Origin: CAYJFG01 sp051881695
GTDB lineage: Bacteria > Bacillota > Clostridia > Oscillospirales > Acutalibacteraceae
Direction of reading: 5' to 3'
DNA: 37,749 nucleotides
Assembly (NCBI GenBank): GCA_051881695.1
Contig: JBJEQJ010000025.1
Location: forward strand, 1 to 37,749
Shown here: in pieces, positions 16,344 through 24,100 of the stretch
Layout: each line of letters opens with the position of its first letter
Position numbering within the stretch: the stretch's first letter is position 1
The notes under the pieces: model-generated
What the model was told of the DNA's origin: nothing
Database searches by the model: none
What the model saw: only the letters and a program-made list of their open reading frames with translations
Made by a program: the position numbers and the translations under genes

Positions 16344-18701
16344 ATGAACAAACACTTTACAGTTTTAGAACTGGACAAAATACTGAATATGCTGTCAAAA
16401 GAAACAACCTGCCCGGACGCCTGTGAAATGGCACTCAGAATTGAGCCTGCACATACGCTCCGAGAGGTTAATCGCCTTTTGGCGGAAACGAGCGATGCAC
16501 ATATGCTTATCGGCAGGTTTGGTATGCCGTCGTTCGGCGGAGTAAAAAGCGTAACAAACAGTCTGCGCCGGGCGCAGGCAGGCGGTGCTCTTACCATGAA
16601 GGAGCTTCTGCGTATAGCAGAGGTTTTGCGTATAATACGCTCGCTTAGCCAGTGGCGGCAAAAATCGGCAGGGATAAATACAGTTTTAGACAGCCGCTTT
16701 GAAGCGCTTGTGCCGAACAAATATCTCGAAGAAAAAATAACCTCTTCAATTTTGTCTGAGGAGGAAATGGCAGACAGCGCTTCTGTAACTCTTGCCGGAA
16801 TAAGAAGAAAAATAGTTTCTGCATCCTCAAAGGTAAGGGATATACTCGACAAAATGATAAGGTCGCAGACATACGAAAAGTATTTGCAGGACGCCATCGT
16901 AACAATGCGCGGCGGCAGATATGTTGTGCCTGTTAAGGCTGAATTCAAGGGGCAGATTAACGGTTTGGTACACGACACCTCCTCAAGCGGAGCAACGCTG
17001 TTTGTTGAGCCTATGGGCGTTGTTGACGTTAATAACGAAATAAAGGTTCTGCGAATTAAGGAGCAGGAGGAAATTGAGCACATTCTTCTTGAGCTGTCTG
17101 CTGAGGCAGGCTCTTTTGCAGATATTATAATAGGAAGCTATGAAAACCTTGTCGAGCTTAATCTGATTCTTGCAAAGGCGGAGCTAGCTTTTAAAATGAA
17201 AGCAAGTATGCCTGTTATGAACGAAAGCGGAATAATCGACATAAAAAAAGCGCGCCATCCGCTTATCGACAGCGCCGCAGTTGTACCCACCGATATTAAG
17301 CTGGGCGAAGATTTCGATACCCTTGTAATAACAGGACCAAACACAGGCGGTAAAACAGTTTCGCTTAAAACTCTGGGACTTTTAACTCTTATGGCTATGT
17401 GCGGACTTATGATTCCTGCGGCTGACAACAGCAGACTTTCGGTGTTTAACAACATACTCGCAGACATCGGCGACGAGCAGAGCATAGAACAGTCTTTATC
17501 GACCTTTTCAGCTCATATGACTAATATATCGGAAATTTTAAAAACAGCCGATGAAAGCTCTCTTGTACTTATTGATGAGCTTGGCGCTGGAACAGACCCC
17601 GTAGAGGGGGCGGCGCTTGCTATAGCAATTTTGGAAAAGCTTAAGGAATGCGGAGCAAAAACAGCCTCTACAACTCATTATGCAGAGCTTAAAGCATATG
17701 CAATTAAAAACCGCAGAGTAGAAAACGCTTGCTGTGAATTTGATGTTTCATCTCTTCGCCCTACTTATAAGCTGTTAATCGGAGTTGCAGGACGTTCAAA
17801 CGCCTTTGCAATTTCCAAAAGGCTCGGCATTTCGGATGATATTATTGAAAGAGCAAATAATCTTGTTTCTGAAGAAAGTCGCGATTTTGAGCAGGTAATG
17901 CAAACGCTCGAATCAAAAAGGCAGGAGCTTGAAGATAAATTAAAGCAGGCGCACAGTACCGTAAATAAGGCAAGAAAAGACAGAGAGCTTGCCTCTAAAG
18001 AGCTTGAAAAGGTGAAAAAAACTGCCGATGAGGAAATAAAAAGGGCAAGGGAAGAGGCATTACGGATAAGCGCCAAGACAAAGGCTCAGGCATATGCACT
18101 GCTTGACGAGCTTGAAGCGTTAAAAAAGAAAAACAAAGAGCTTTCTTCGGAGGATAAAGCAAGGCTGCGCGCCGGGATAAAAGCCATGGATGACAGCGCA
18201 GACCCTGTAATAAAAAATAAAAACAGTGGCTACAAGCTGCCGAGAAAATTAAAGGTCGGCGACAATGTGCTTATTTTTGATATTGATAAAAAGGGCATTG
18301 TTTTAAAAGAAGCAGACGCTTCAAACGAGGTTCTGGTTCAGGCAGGCATTATAAAAACAAAGGTTAAACTTGATAATCTGCGGCTTTTGGAGGAAAAACA
18401 GCAAAAGCCTGTTGTTCGCAGTGCAACTCGAAATGTAAGAAGTGTGACTGACATTAAAGCGGTAACGGAAGTTGACCTAAGGGGAATGACCGCAGTTGAA
18501 GCGATAATGGAGCTTGATAATGCCATAGATTCTGCAGTTCTTTCAAATATCGGTCAGATAACCGTAATACACGGAAAGGGCACAGGCGTACTCAGAAAAG
18601 AAGTACACGCACATTTAAAACATCATAAGGCGATTAAGGAATTTCGCCTTGGCGTATTCGGAGAGGGAGAAAACGGCGTAACAATAGCCACGCTGAAATA
18701 A
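16344..18701 (+). CDS. mutS2: MutS2 ATPase/endonuclease (ribosome rescue / anti-recombination)
   Basis: 785 aa, typical. It has the lever/clamp region, the ATPase with Walker A GPNTGGKT (331-338), Walker B LVLIDELGAGTDP (D411, E412), then a coiled-coil insertion rich in Lys/Glu (about 520-620), a KOW-like stretch (LKVGDNVLIF), and a C-terminal Smr domain (VDLRGMTAVEA, HGKGTG at 743-748). Family work links it to suppression of recombination and to splitting collided ribosomes in Bacillus. No N-terminal mismatch-recognition domain, as expected for MutS2. It follows recO by 128 bases. Confidence 0.95.
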   Translation: MNKHFTVLELDKILNMLSKETTCPDACEMALRIEPAHTLREVNRLLAETSDAHMLIGRFGMPSFGGVKSVTNSLRRAQAGGALTMKELLRIAEVLRIIRSLSQWRQKSAGINTVLDSRFEALVPNKYLEEKITSSILSEEEMADSASVTLAGIRRKIVSASSKVRDILDKMIRSQTYEKYLQDAIVTMRGGRYVVPVKAEFKGQINGLVHDTSSSGATLFVEPMGVVDVNNEIKVLRIKEQEEIEHILLELSAEAGSFADIIIGSYENLVELNLILAKAELAFKMKASMPVMNESGIIDIKKARHPLIDSAAVVPTDIKLGEDFDTLVITGPNTGGKTVSLKTLGLLTLMAMCGLMIPAADNSRLSVFNNILADIGDEQSIEQSLSTFSAHMTNISEILKTADESSLVLIDELGAGTDPVEGAALAIAILEKLKECGAKTASTTHYAELKAYAIKNRRVENACCEFDVSSLRPTYKLLIGVAGRSNAFAISKRLGISDDIIERANNLVSEESRDFEQVMQTLESKRQELEDKLKQAHSTVNKARKDRELASKELEKVKKTADEEIKRAREEALRISAKTKAQAYALLDELEALKKKNKELSSEDKARLRAGIKAMDDSADPVIKNKNSGYKLPRKLKVGDNVLIFDIDKKGIVLKEADASNEVLVQAGIIKTKVKLDNLRLLEEKQQKPVVRSATRNVRSVTDIKAVTEVDLRGMTAVEAIMELDNAIDSAVLSNIGQITVIHGKGTGVLRKEVHAHLKHHKAIKEFRLGVFGEGENGVTIATLK

Positions 18702-18758
18702 TGCGGAATATAGCTTATCTCAAATGAGGTTTGCGAAGGGAGCTTGTGATTTATTAAT

Positions 18759-19514
18759 ATGAATGATATAGATTACAACGACGGATTTATAAATACGGAA
18801 CATAAGCAGAAAAAACAGAGACACATTTTGAGAAATTCAATAATAGTGCTGTGCATATTACTTGTGATAGTCGGCGCATTTTTTATTTGGGCGGTAGTTG
18901 CCGCATCGTCAACTGCAAATCTCTCAAAGCTAGACGCAGTACCGGACAACGCTCTGTTTGAGTCGCTTTGCAAGTCGGTTCTGTACGGTGAGGAGCAGGA
19001 AATAACTAATAACGAATTAAATTCTTTTTTAGCCTATACATTTGAAGAATATGAAAAGCATCATAAGATAAATCAGCAGGAGAATATAAAAACTCCTAAG
19101 GTGAGTATAGAATCAATAGCAATTTACTTCCACAAGGAAACGCCGTGCGAGGTGTATGCTAAAATGGTTTATGGCGATAGGATTTTGATTTTCTCTGCAC
19201 TTGCAGATATCAGGCTTGACAGTGCGAATAATGCATTTTCTCTTGAAATTTCAGATGCAAAAATAGGCGATTTGCCCGTACCGAGCGAGTGGATATTAAG
19301 TTATCTCTTCCAAAACGAAGCGGTAAACAGCTATACTGATAAGCTATCCTTAAGCGGCACTACTGTAACTGCACCGTCATACATAGAGCAGGAATTTCTG
19401 GGACAAACGCTTACCTTTAAGATAAAAAGCCTGGTTATTAAAGAGGCAAGAGCCTCTGTACTTACAACAAGCGCAACCGACCTAATCGGTGAATTTTTCG
19501 GAAGCCTGTTTTAA
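18759..19514 (+). CDS. Membrane-anchored protein of unknown function (YpmS/DUF2140-like, tentative)
   Basis: 251 aa. It has a charged N-terminus, one membrane helix (about 29-50: SIIVLCILLVIVGAFFIWAVV), and an outside domain. The outside part shows ITNNELNSFL, a central beta-rich segment (VYAKMVYGDRILIFSALADIRL) and IGDLPVPSEWILSYL, which recalls YpmS-like (DUF2140) anchored proteins; this is a tentative resemblance only. There is no signal peptidase site, so it stays membrane-bound. It follows mutS2 by 57 bases and may be the last gene of that transcript. Confidence 0.75.
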   Translation: MNDIDYNDGFINTEHKQKKQRHILRNSIIVLCILLVIVGAFFIWAVVAASSTANLSKLDAVPDNALFESLCKSVLYGEEQEITNNELNSFLAYTFEEYEKHHKINQQENIKTPKVSIESIAIYFHKETPCEVYAKMVYGDRILIFSALADIRLDSANNAFSLEISDAKIGDLPVPSEWILSYLFQNEAVNSYTDKLSLSGTTVTAPSYIEQEFLGQTLTFKIKSLVIKEARASVLTTSATDLIGEFFGSLF

Positions 19515-19626
19515 TAATTTAATTGCGGCAGTTGTTGTCTTAACGTAGGCGCTTGTGTAAACAAATGCTCTTAAAAATAAAAAAAGCTAATACTGCCGCA
19601 GTAGATATTTATCCAAGTATTTTTTC

Positions 19627-19655
19627 TTGACATTATACAAAAAGATTGCTATAAT
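19627..19655 (+). promoter_or_regulatory. Consensus SigA promoter upstream of tRNA-Leu
   Basis: Perfect TTGACA (19627-19632), 17-base spacer, perfect TATAAT (19650-19655). It is the only strong promoter before the tRNA gene, which begins about 180 bases past the expected start. The leader between them holds a terminator-like hairpin. Confidence 0.85.
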
Positions 19656-19677
19656 TATTTAGCCAGCTTAGATAAAG

Positions 19678-19699
19678 ACAGGCTTTAGCCTGTTTTTAT
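19678..19699 (+). terminator. Terminator-like hairpin in the tRNA leader
   Basis: ACAGGC (19678-19683), TTTA loop, GCCTGT (19688-19693), then TTTT. It starts about 16 bases after the expected transcription start. The stem is short, so it may be an attenuator, a processing site or chance. Confidence 0.4.
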
Positions 19700-19840
19700 A
19701 TATGCGGATCAGGCTGAATAGTAAGTTTTAACTGAAAGTAAGCCCCGCCTCGGTGCTCTCAACCGTGTAAAAATTCAGAGAGAAAAATTGAAGATGAATT
19801 AATTTTCAACTTTCCATTTTCAATTTTCAATTTAATAAAT

Positions 19841-19927
19841 GCGGATATGGCGGAATTGGCAGACGCGCATGGTTCAGGTCCATGTGAAAGCAATTTCATG
19901 CAGGTTCAAGTCCTGTTATCCGCACCA
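19841..19927 (+). tRNA. tRNA-Leu (anticodon CAG)
   Basis: 87 bases including an encoded CCA end. The acceptor stem GCGGATA pairs with TATCCGC (19917-19923), the D-arm contains the GG of AATTGGCAGA, and the anticodon stem CATGG/CCATG holds a TTCAGGT loop with CAG at 19875-19877. It has the long variable arm of a class II tRNA (GAAAGCAATTTC) and a T-arm with GGTTCAAGTCC. It decodes CUG. Confidence 0.96.
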
Positions 19928-19939
19928 AGCGAAAATAAT

Positions 19940-19977
19940 CCGAACCTTACTCCGATTGGAGAAGGGTTCGGTTTTTT
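19940..19977 (+). terminator. Terminator of tRNA-Leu
   Basis: CCGAACC-TTA-CTCC pairs with GGAG-AAG-GGTTCGG across a GATT loop, followed by six T's. It lies 13 bases after the CCA end. Confidence 0.85.
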
Positions 19978-20080
19978 GTTTATTTAGTACTTTTTTCAAA
20001 TGAGAATTACGCTGTATTTTTATGTTTATTTTGCTAAGTTTTGTATTGAAAAATGAATATATTGAGAATATCATTAAGTA

Positions 20081-20113
20081 AACAGTGTTTAATAATTTAA
20101 CAGTGTTTAATTA
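20081..20113. promoter_or_regulatory. Tandem operator candidate for the TetR regulator
   Basis: AACAGTGTTTAAT is repeated directly at 20081-20093 and 20099-20111, 18 bases apart. The first copy, with its flank, forms the palindrome TAAACA-G-TGTTTA. The pair ends about 22 bases before the tetR-type start codon, a usual place for autoregulation by TetR proteins. Confidence 0.55.
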
Positions 20114-20134
20114 ACCGAGAAAGGAAGCTGTGCT

Positions 20135-20737
20135 TTGGGACGCGAAAGACAGATTCAAAAAAACGCCGAAACAAGGAAAGCAATTTTAGACGCAGTAATT
20201 GAGATAGGTCTTGAAGAAGGCTTTGACGAACTGTCGATAAGAAAAATAACAGACAGGCTAGGCTATTCCTCGGGAATAATCTATCATTATTTTAAAGACA
20301 AGCAGGAAATCCTGGACACAATACACCGTAAAACCAGTATGGAAATCAAAGAAGCCGTGGAGCATTGTATGAAGCCCGGGCGCAGCTTTGAGAAGAATAT
20401 GAAGGTTGTATATAAAATGCTTTCGGAGATTTCTGTGTATAATCCGGATACCTTTAAGCTTATTTTACTTAGCAACTATTCCCACCAAAACGAATCGGTG
20501 GACATCTGGATTGATATGATAATCAAGGCTATTGAAATGGGTATAGAGTCAGGCGAGCTAAGAAAAATAGACAGCGAAATAATGGCATATACTCTGCTTA
20601 ATACTTTTATAGTGATTCAAATGATAATAAGAGAAAAGGAGGAAACAGACAAAAGAAAGATAGAAAGCATATTCAACACGGAAATTGATATTATTTTAAA
20701 CGGCATATTAAATAAAGAAAGGGAGGAAAAACAGTAA
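20135..20737 (+). CDS. TetR family transcriptional regulator
   Basis: 200 aa. The N-terminal helix-turn-helix is clear (ILDAVIEIGLEEGFDELSI, then ITDRLGYSSGIIYHYFKDKQEIL, about residues 17-60). The rest is the helical ligand domain and cannot be assigned a ligand. It starts at TTG 20135 after AAAGGAAG; no upstream ATG is in frame. The stop overlaps the next ATG (TAATG), so it is translated together with the hydrolase. It probably represses its own unit through the tandem sites at 20081-20111. Confidence 0.9.
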   Translation: MGRERQIQKNAETRKAILDAVIEIGLEEGFDELSIRKITDRLGYSSGIIYHYFKDKQEILDTIHRKTSMEIKEAVEHCMKPGRSFEKNMKVVYKMLSEISVYNPDTFKLILLSNYSHQNESVDIWIDMIIKAIEMGIESGELRKIDSEIMAYTLLNTFIVIQMIIREKEETDKRKIESIFNTEIDIILNGILNKEREEKQ

Positions 20738-21702
20738 TGGATACTTGGGTTTATATTCTCATAGCTGTGCTTTCACTGCTTGCGCTTGTTTGTATAGTGT
20801 TGCTTGTATCTGTAATTTATTTTTTCAGGCTCACAATTCTACGCAAGCCAACAGTAACGCTTGAGAAAAATATTAATGCAAATACAGACTGGAGCAGGCA
20901 TATTGATTTTATTGCACAGCGCAAGCAATGGTTATATTCTCGGAAGCTGGAGGACGTGTTTGTTACCTCAGACGACGGACTGAAGCTTCACGCAACGCTT
21001 ATTAAAAACGAAAGTAAAACCCCAAAAACAGTAATTTGCTTTCACGGCTACACAAGCTGCGGAACAAACGATTACACCGCACTGTCAAAATTTTACTATG
21101 AAAACGACTTTAACATTTTGCTTGTTGACGAAAGAGCGCATGGCGAAAGCGAGGGCAAATACATAGGCTTCGGCGTTCTTGACCGCAACGATGCAGTAAA
21201 ATGGATTGAGTATGTAATTGAACTTTTCGGAAAGGACAGCATAATATTCCTGCATGGTACTTCTATGGGCGGCGCAACCGTTCTTATGACAAGCGGGCTA
21301 AACCTTCCTGAAAATGTAAAGGCTATAATATCAGACTGTGCGTTTACCAGCGCTTACGATGTTTTTTCTCATATTTTAAAGCGTGATTATCACATTCCGA
21401 AATTCCCGATAATGAACATAACAGAATATATGACGAAAAAAGCGGCAGGCTACGGATATAATGATGTGAATACCCTTGAAGAGGTTGCTAAAACGAAGAT
21501 TCCGATTTTGTTTATTCACGGCAAAAAGGACGATTTTGTACCTGTGTGGATGAGCGAGAAAAACTTTGAGGTATGCTCGTCGGACAAGGAGCTTTTGCTT
21601 GTTGACGGTGCAGACCACGCAGAGTCTTATTACGTTGATACAAAGGCATATGAGCAGGCGTTAAGGCGCTTTATTGAAAAATACGGAAAAGAAAGGAATT
21701 AA
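20737..21702 (+). CDS. Membrane-anchored alpha/beta hydrolase
   Basis: 321 aa. N-terminal membrane helix (about 5-32), then an alpha/beta-hydrolase fold: oxyanion region CFHGYTSCG (101-109), nucleophile elbow HGTSMGG with S176, an acid in HGKKDDFVP (D265 or D266), and H294 in GADHAES. Similar proteins are called esterases or peptidases; the substrate is unknown. The context (TetR before; remnants of an acyl-transfer/condensation protein and an AMP-ligase, then an SCP2-like protein after) points to lipid or acyl metabolism, by inference. All three catalytic residues are present, so it looks intact although its neighbour is decayed. Confidence 0.88.
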   Translation: MDTWVYILIAVLSLLALVCIVLLVSVIYFFRLTILRKPTVTLEKNINANTDWSRHIDFIAQRKQWLYSRKLEDVFVTSDDGLKLHATLIKNESKTPKTVICFHGYTSCGTNDYTALSKFYYENDFNILLVDERAHGESEGKYIGFGVLDRNDAVKWIEYVIELFGKDSIIFLHGTSMGGATVLMTSGLNLPENVKAIISDCAFTSAYDVFSHILKRDYHIPKFPIMNITEYMTKKAAGYGYNDVNTLEEVAKTKIPILFIHGKKDDFVPVWMSEKNFEVCSSDKELLLVDGADHAESYYVDTKAYEQALRRFIEKYGKERN

Positions 21703-22266
21703 AAGTATTGAAAGAAAGCTTTACCCCTTGGTTGCATCACAGAAGATGCACTACTTTACACTTCAGTACTGCCCTATGAAGCAGGTGCTCAATATCGGTA
21801 CAAGCTTAATGATTGAAAATGATATTGACTTTAATGTTCTTAAAGAGAGTATTTACGAGGTGTACGATCGCTACGAATGTTTGAGAATACGTTTTTTGTC
21901 AGAATGAGAACAATGAGGTAATGCAGTACATAGCGCCGAAGGAGGAAAGGGATATTCCGTTTTTTGAGTTTTCCCATTGGAAAATGGAGGATGCAGAAAA
22001 CAATGTGCCTATGGTTTGCCTGTTGCTTATGGCTCTTCGTACATATCTTCAAAAGGTAAATAAAAACCAACCGGACGTTTCAATCCAGTCAACCGTCTCA
22101 AGAAGAGCAAAGCTGCTTAAAAATTCCGGATGTTGAAGCAGTTGTTAAAGATAAGGTTAATCAGATAAATCAAGAATTACCCTTGTATAAGCGTATAAAT
22201 AAAATTATTATCAGAAATGAAGAGTTTGAAAAAACAGCTTCGGGCAAAATAAAACGTAAATATTAA
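21674..22266 (+). pseudogene. Composite remnant: condensation/acyltransferase-like protein joined to AMP-ligase C-terminus
   Basis: Three fragments in three frames read as one decayed protein. Fragment 1 (to 21907) gives ERKLYPLVASQKMHYF and YDRYECLRIRF, an N-terminus like condensation-domain acyltransferases. It stops after a T6 run near 21890; skipping one T continues into fragment 2 (21899-22136), NEVMQYIAPKEERDIPFFEF. In fragment 2, DAENN jumps directly to VPMVCLLLMALRTYLQK, which suggests a large internal deletion. Fragment 3 (frame starting near 22120, ending 22266) gives IPDVEAVV ... ELPLYKRI ... KTASGKIKRKY, the C-terminal end typical of adenylate-forming ligases. A good ribosome site (AAAGGA, 21692-21697) is followed nine bases later by ATT instead of ATG (21707), so the start codon also seems lost. 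The neighbours (hydrolase before, SCP2-like after) remain intact. Confidence 0.8.
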
Positions 22267-22295
22267 TTTAAATATTATTTCAGAGGAGAAAAATT

Positions 22296-22625
22296 ATGAC
22301 ATATCAGGAAATATTCAGCGAGATAAAGGAAACCTTTATGCAGGCAGATGTAAGTGACTATAAGGGTCGTCTGGCTCTTCAGGTTAATCTTACCGGTGAG
22401 GGAGAGGGCATATTCTATGCACTGTTGAACGATGGACATTTAGAGGTTGAGCCGTATGATTACAGAGACCACGATGTAATGTTCATTATTGATTCGCACG
22501 ACTTTCTTAAGCTTGCTCACGGCAAGCTTGACCCGATTTTCGCATTTACAACAGGCAAGCTGAAGGTTGAGGGTGACTTGGGAAAGGCGCTTGAAATTCA
22601 AAAGCTGATAAAAAATAAAAATTAA
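22296..22625 (+). CDS. SCP2 sterol-transfer-like small protein
   Basis: 109 aa. The shape of an SCP2 domain is visible: LALQVNLTGEGEGIFYALLNDGHLEVEP, then DVMFIIDSHDFLKLAHGKLDPIFAFTTGKLKVEGD, which matches the family's GKLxxxxAFxxGKLKxxGD segment. Such proteins bind hydrophobic acyl or sterol-like ligands. It has a good GAGGAG site before the ATG. It is the last gene of the TetR-hydrolase unit and may have served the lost acyl-ligase and condensation proteins. Confidence 0.85.
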   Translation: MTYQEIFSEIKETFMQADVSDYKGRLALQVNLTGEGEGIFYALLNDGHLEVEPYDYRDHDVMFIIDSHDFLKLAHGKLDPIFAFTTGKLKVEGDLGKALEIQKLIKNKN

Positions 22626-22631
22626 ATAATT

Positions 22632-22697
22632 AAGGACTGCAAAAAACGAGGCTAAGCTACAGCTTTAAAAGCCTTGTTTATGCAGTCCTTTTTTATT
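22632..22697 (+). terminator. Terminator of the TetR-hydrolase-SCP2 unit
   Basis: AAGGACTGCA (22632-22641) pairs with TGCAGTCCTT (22681-22690), enclosing an inner stem (AACGAGGCT with AAAGCCTTGTT). Six T's then ATTTTA follow. Confidence 0.75.
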
Positions 22698-22806
22698 TTA
22701 CTTTTTTTTCTGTGCTTTTAACGGTAACCATAAAACCTTACAGTGCATAAGATGATTAGCGAACAAGAAATATTATAATAAATACAAGGCAGGTGTTACC
22801 CGGAAA

Positions 22807-23247
22807 ATGGACACCAGAGAGCTTTTTGCCAGACTGTTGAAATGCGAAGCCGGAGGAGAAGGTATAGACGGAATGAAGGCAGTTGCAACGGTTATTATGA
22901 ACAGGACAAATATACCGTACGGAGAATTTGAAAGAATAAGTCAGGGCGGCAACGTAAGAAATATAATTGAACATTCAGGCCAATTTGTATGTATGCGTAC
23001 AAATGTGCAGGGACAGTATAATCCGCAGAACGTATACAATATGGAGCTTGAAGATATAGATTACGAAATAGCCGACTGGGCGCTTGCGGGAAATTTGTTT
23101 AATCCTGTCGGAAATTCGCTGTTTTTCTTCAATCCCTACAGCGATACATGCCCAACGTACTTTCCTCCTAACGGAATAGGAGTTATTTATACACGAATTA
23201 ACCAGCATTGTTTTTATGCACCAACAGAAAAATATGCAAGTACTTAA
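22807..23247 (+). CDS. cwlJ: CwlJ-like spore cortex-lytic hydrolase (SleB/Hydrolase_2 domain)
   Basis: 146 aa, close to B. subtilis CwlJ (142 aa). The whole protein is a single SleB-type domain: LLKCEAGGEGIDGMKAVATVIMNR with the likely catalytic E14, then FERISQGGNVRNII and GNSLFFFNPYSD. It has no signal peptide and no peptidoglycan-binding domain, which fits CwlJ (made in the mother cell and held in the coat) better than SleB. It would cleave cortex peptidoglycan at germination. A CATAAGAT sequence at 22746-22753 resembles the -10 of mother-cell sigma factors, weakly. The stop codon lies inside the TTAA at the left edge of an inverted-repeat element. Confidence 0.85.
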   Translation: MDTRELFARLLKCEAGGEGIDGMKAVATVIMNRTNIPYGEFERISQGGNVRNIIEHSGQFVCMRTNVQGQYNPQNVYNMELEDIDYEIADWALAGNLFNPVGNSLFFFNPYSDTCPTYFPPNGIGVIYTRINQHCFYAPTEKYAST

Positions 23248-23423
23248 GGAAACACTGATTAAATCATATGTGCATATTGCGCCGTCAGATTTTTCGTTTG
23301 ATTGCACAAACAAACCGCAGTAATGCTGACGCATTACGAGGATTTTTGGGGGCAAACCGGCGGAAAATATGCAAGCAAGATGTGCAAACAGCTTTTAGCG
23401 TTATTTATTCAGTGGTTCATTAA
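23244..23423. mobile_element. MITE-like inverted-repeat element (~180 bp)
   Basis: The ends are imperfect inverted repeats: left TTAA-G-GAAACACTGA-TTAAAT (23244-23264) and right, read inward, TTAA-T-GAACCACTGA-ATAAAT (23403-23423). Further inward, GCATATT-GCGCCG faces GCATATTTTCCGCCG on the other arm. The centre has a perfect hairpin GTAATGC-TGAC-GCATTAC (23320-23337). There is no transposase. TTAA on both sides may be the target duplication or part of the repeat. It fills nearly the whole gap between the cwlJ- and gerQ-like genes. Confidence 0.7.
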
Positions 23424-23453
23424 TACAGCTTGAAAGGAGCTAAGCGGAATATA

Positions 23454-24098
23454 ATGGAAAATTCATTGGATTTAGGTCAAATATATGGGCTGAATGATTG
23501 TCCGGGCGGAATATGCCCATATACGCAGAATTTTATACCTGATCTTCCGTCGCTGGAGGAGATTGCATCGTATAACCTTGCACAAAGAAGACTGGCGCGC
23601 GACGGAACACCGCAGCAGCGTGCAGCGCTGAGAAGGCTTGGAGAAACACTGGGAGAAAGCGGCAATACATTGCCGGACGAAGCACCGCAAACGCAAAGCA
23701 CAGAAAATGTACGTGACCAATCTGCAGACGGAGTAAGCAGAGCGTATCAGCAGGGGGAGGAGGGCGTGCAGTCCTCGTTTGGAATAGCCTCGGGCATAAC
23801 AAACAGAGTGCAAACAGGAACTGCGGCAACAAATGAAAGCCGGCAGATGATTACTGAATATTCACAGCCCTTTCCCGTAACAGCCGAAAGCATACAGTAT
23901 TTAAACGGCTTTATGAGAACGCAGGTGGGAAGAAAAATAGAAATTCAAATGCTTGTCGGCTCGGATTCCTTAATTACAAAAACCGGCTATTTGCTGGGAG
24001 TAGGTGCAAATTATATTCTTATTAACGAAATCGGCACAGGCAATCTTATGTCCTGCGATTTTTATAACATTAAATTTGTACGGTATTTCTACGAGTAA
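23454..24098 (+). CDS. GerQ-like spore coat protein
   Basis: 214 aa. The C-terminal 70 residues (YLNGFMRTQVGRKIEIQMLVG, GYLLGVGANYILINEIGTGN, DFYNIKFVRYF) match the layout of B. subtilis GerQ (YIENILRLNRGKLATVYM, then a short beta-rich domain with IISDPKSG and YLDYVTF). GerQ anchors CwlJ in the coat and is crosslinked by transglutaminase. The N-terminal 140 residues are low-complexity and rich in Gln, Ser and Thr, as in coat proteins, with an early CPGGICPY motif. ATG 23454 is chosen over an in-frame TTG at 23430, because AAAGGAG (23432-23438 region) would lie inside the longer reading. It pairs with the cwlJ-like gene just upstream, and its stop is 2 bases from the hemW stop. Confidence 0.75.
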   Translation: MENSLDLGQIYGLNDCPGGICPYTQNFIPDLPSLEEIASYNLAQRRLARDGTPQQRAALRRLGETLGESGNTLPDEAPQTQSTENVRDQSADGVSRAYQQGEEGVQSSFGIASGITNRVQTGTAATNESRQMITEYSQPFPVTAESIQYLNGFMRTQVGRKIEIQMLVGSDSLITKTGYLLGVGANYILINEIGTGNLMSCDFYNIKFVRYFYE

Positions 24099-24100
24099 TT

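Noticed and set aside
16283..17083. 266-codon minus-strand frame opposite mutS2
   Set aside because: Antisense to a well-supported gene, with Ser/Ile/Arg-rich composition and no recognisable domain.
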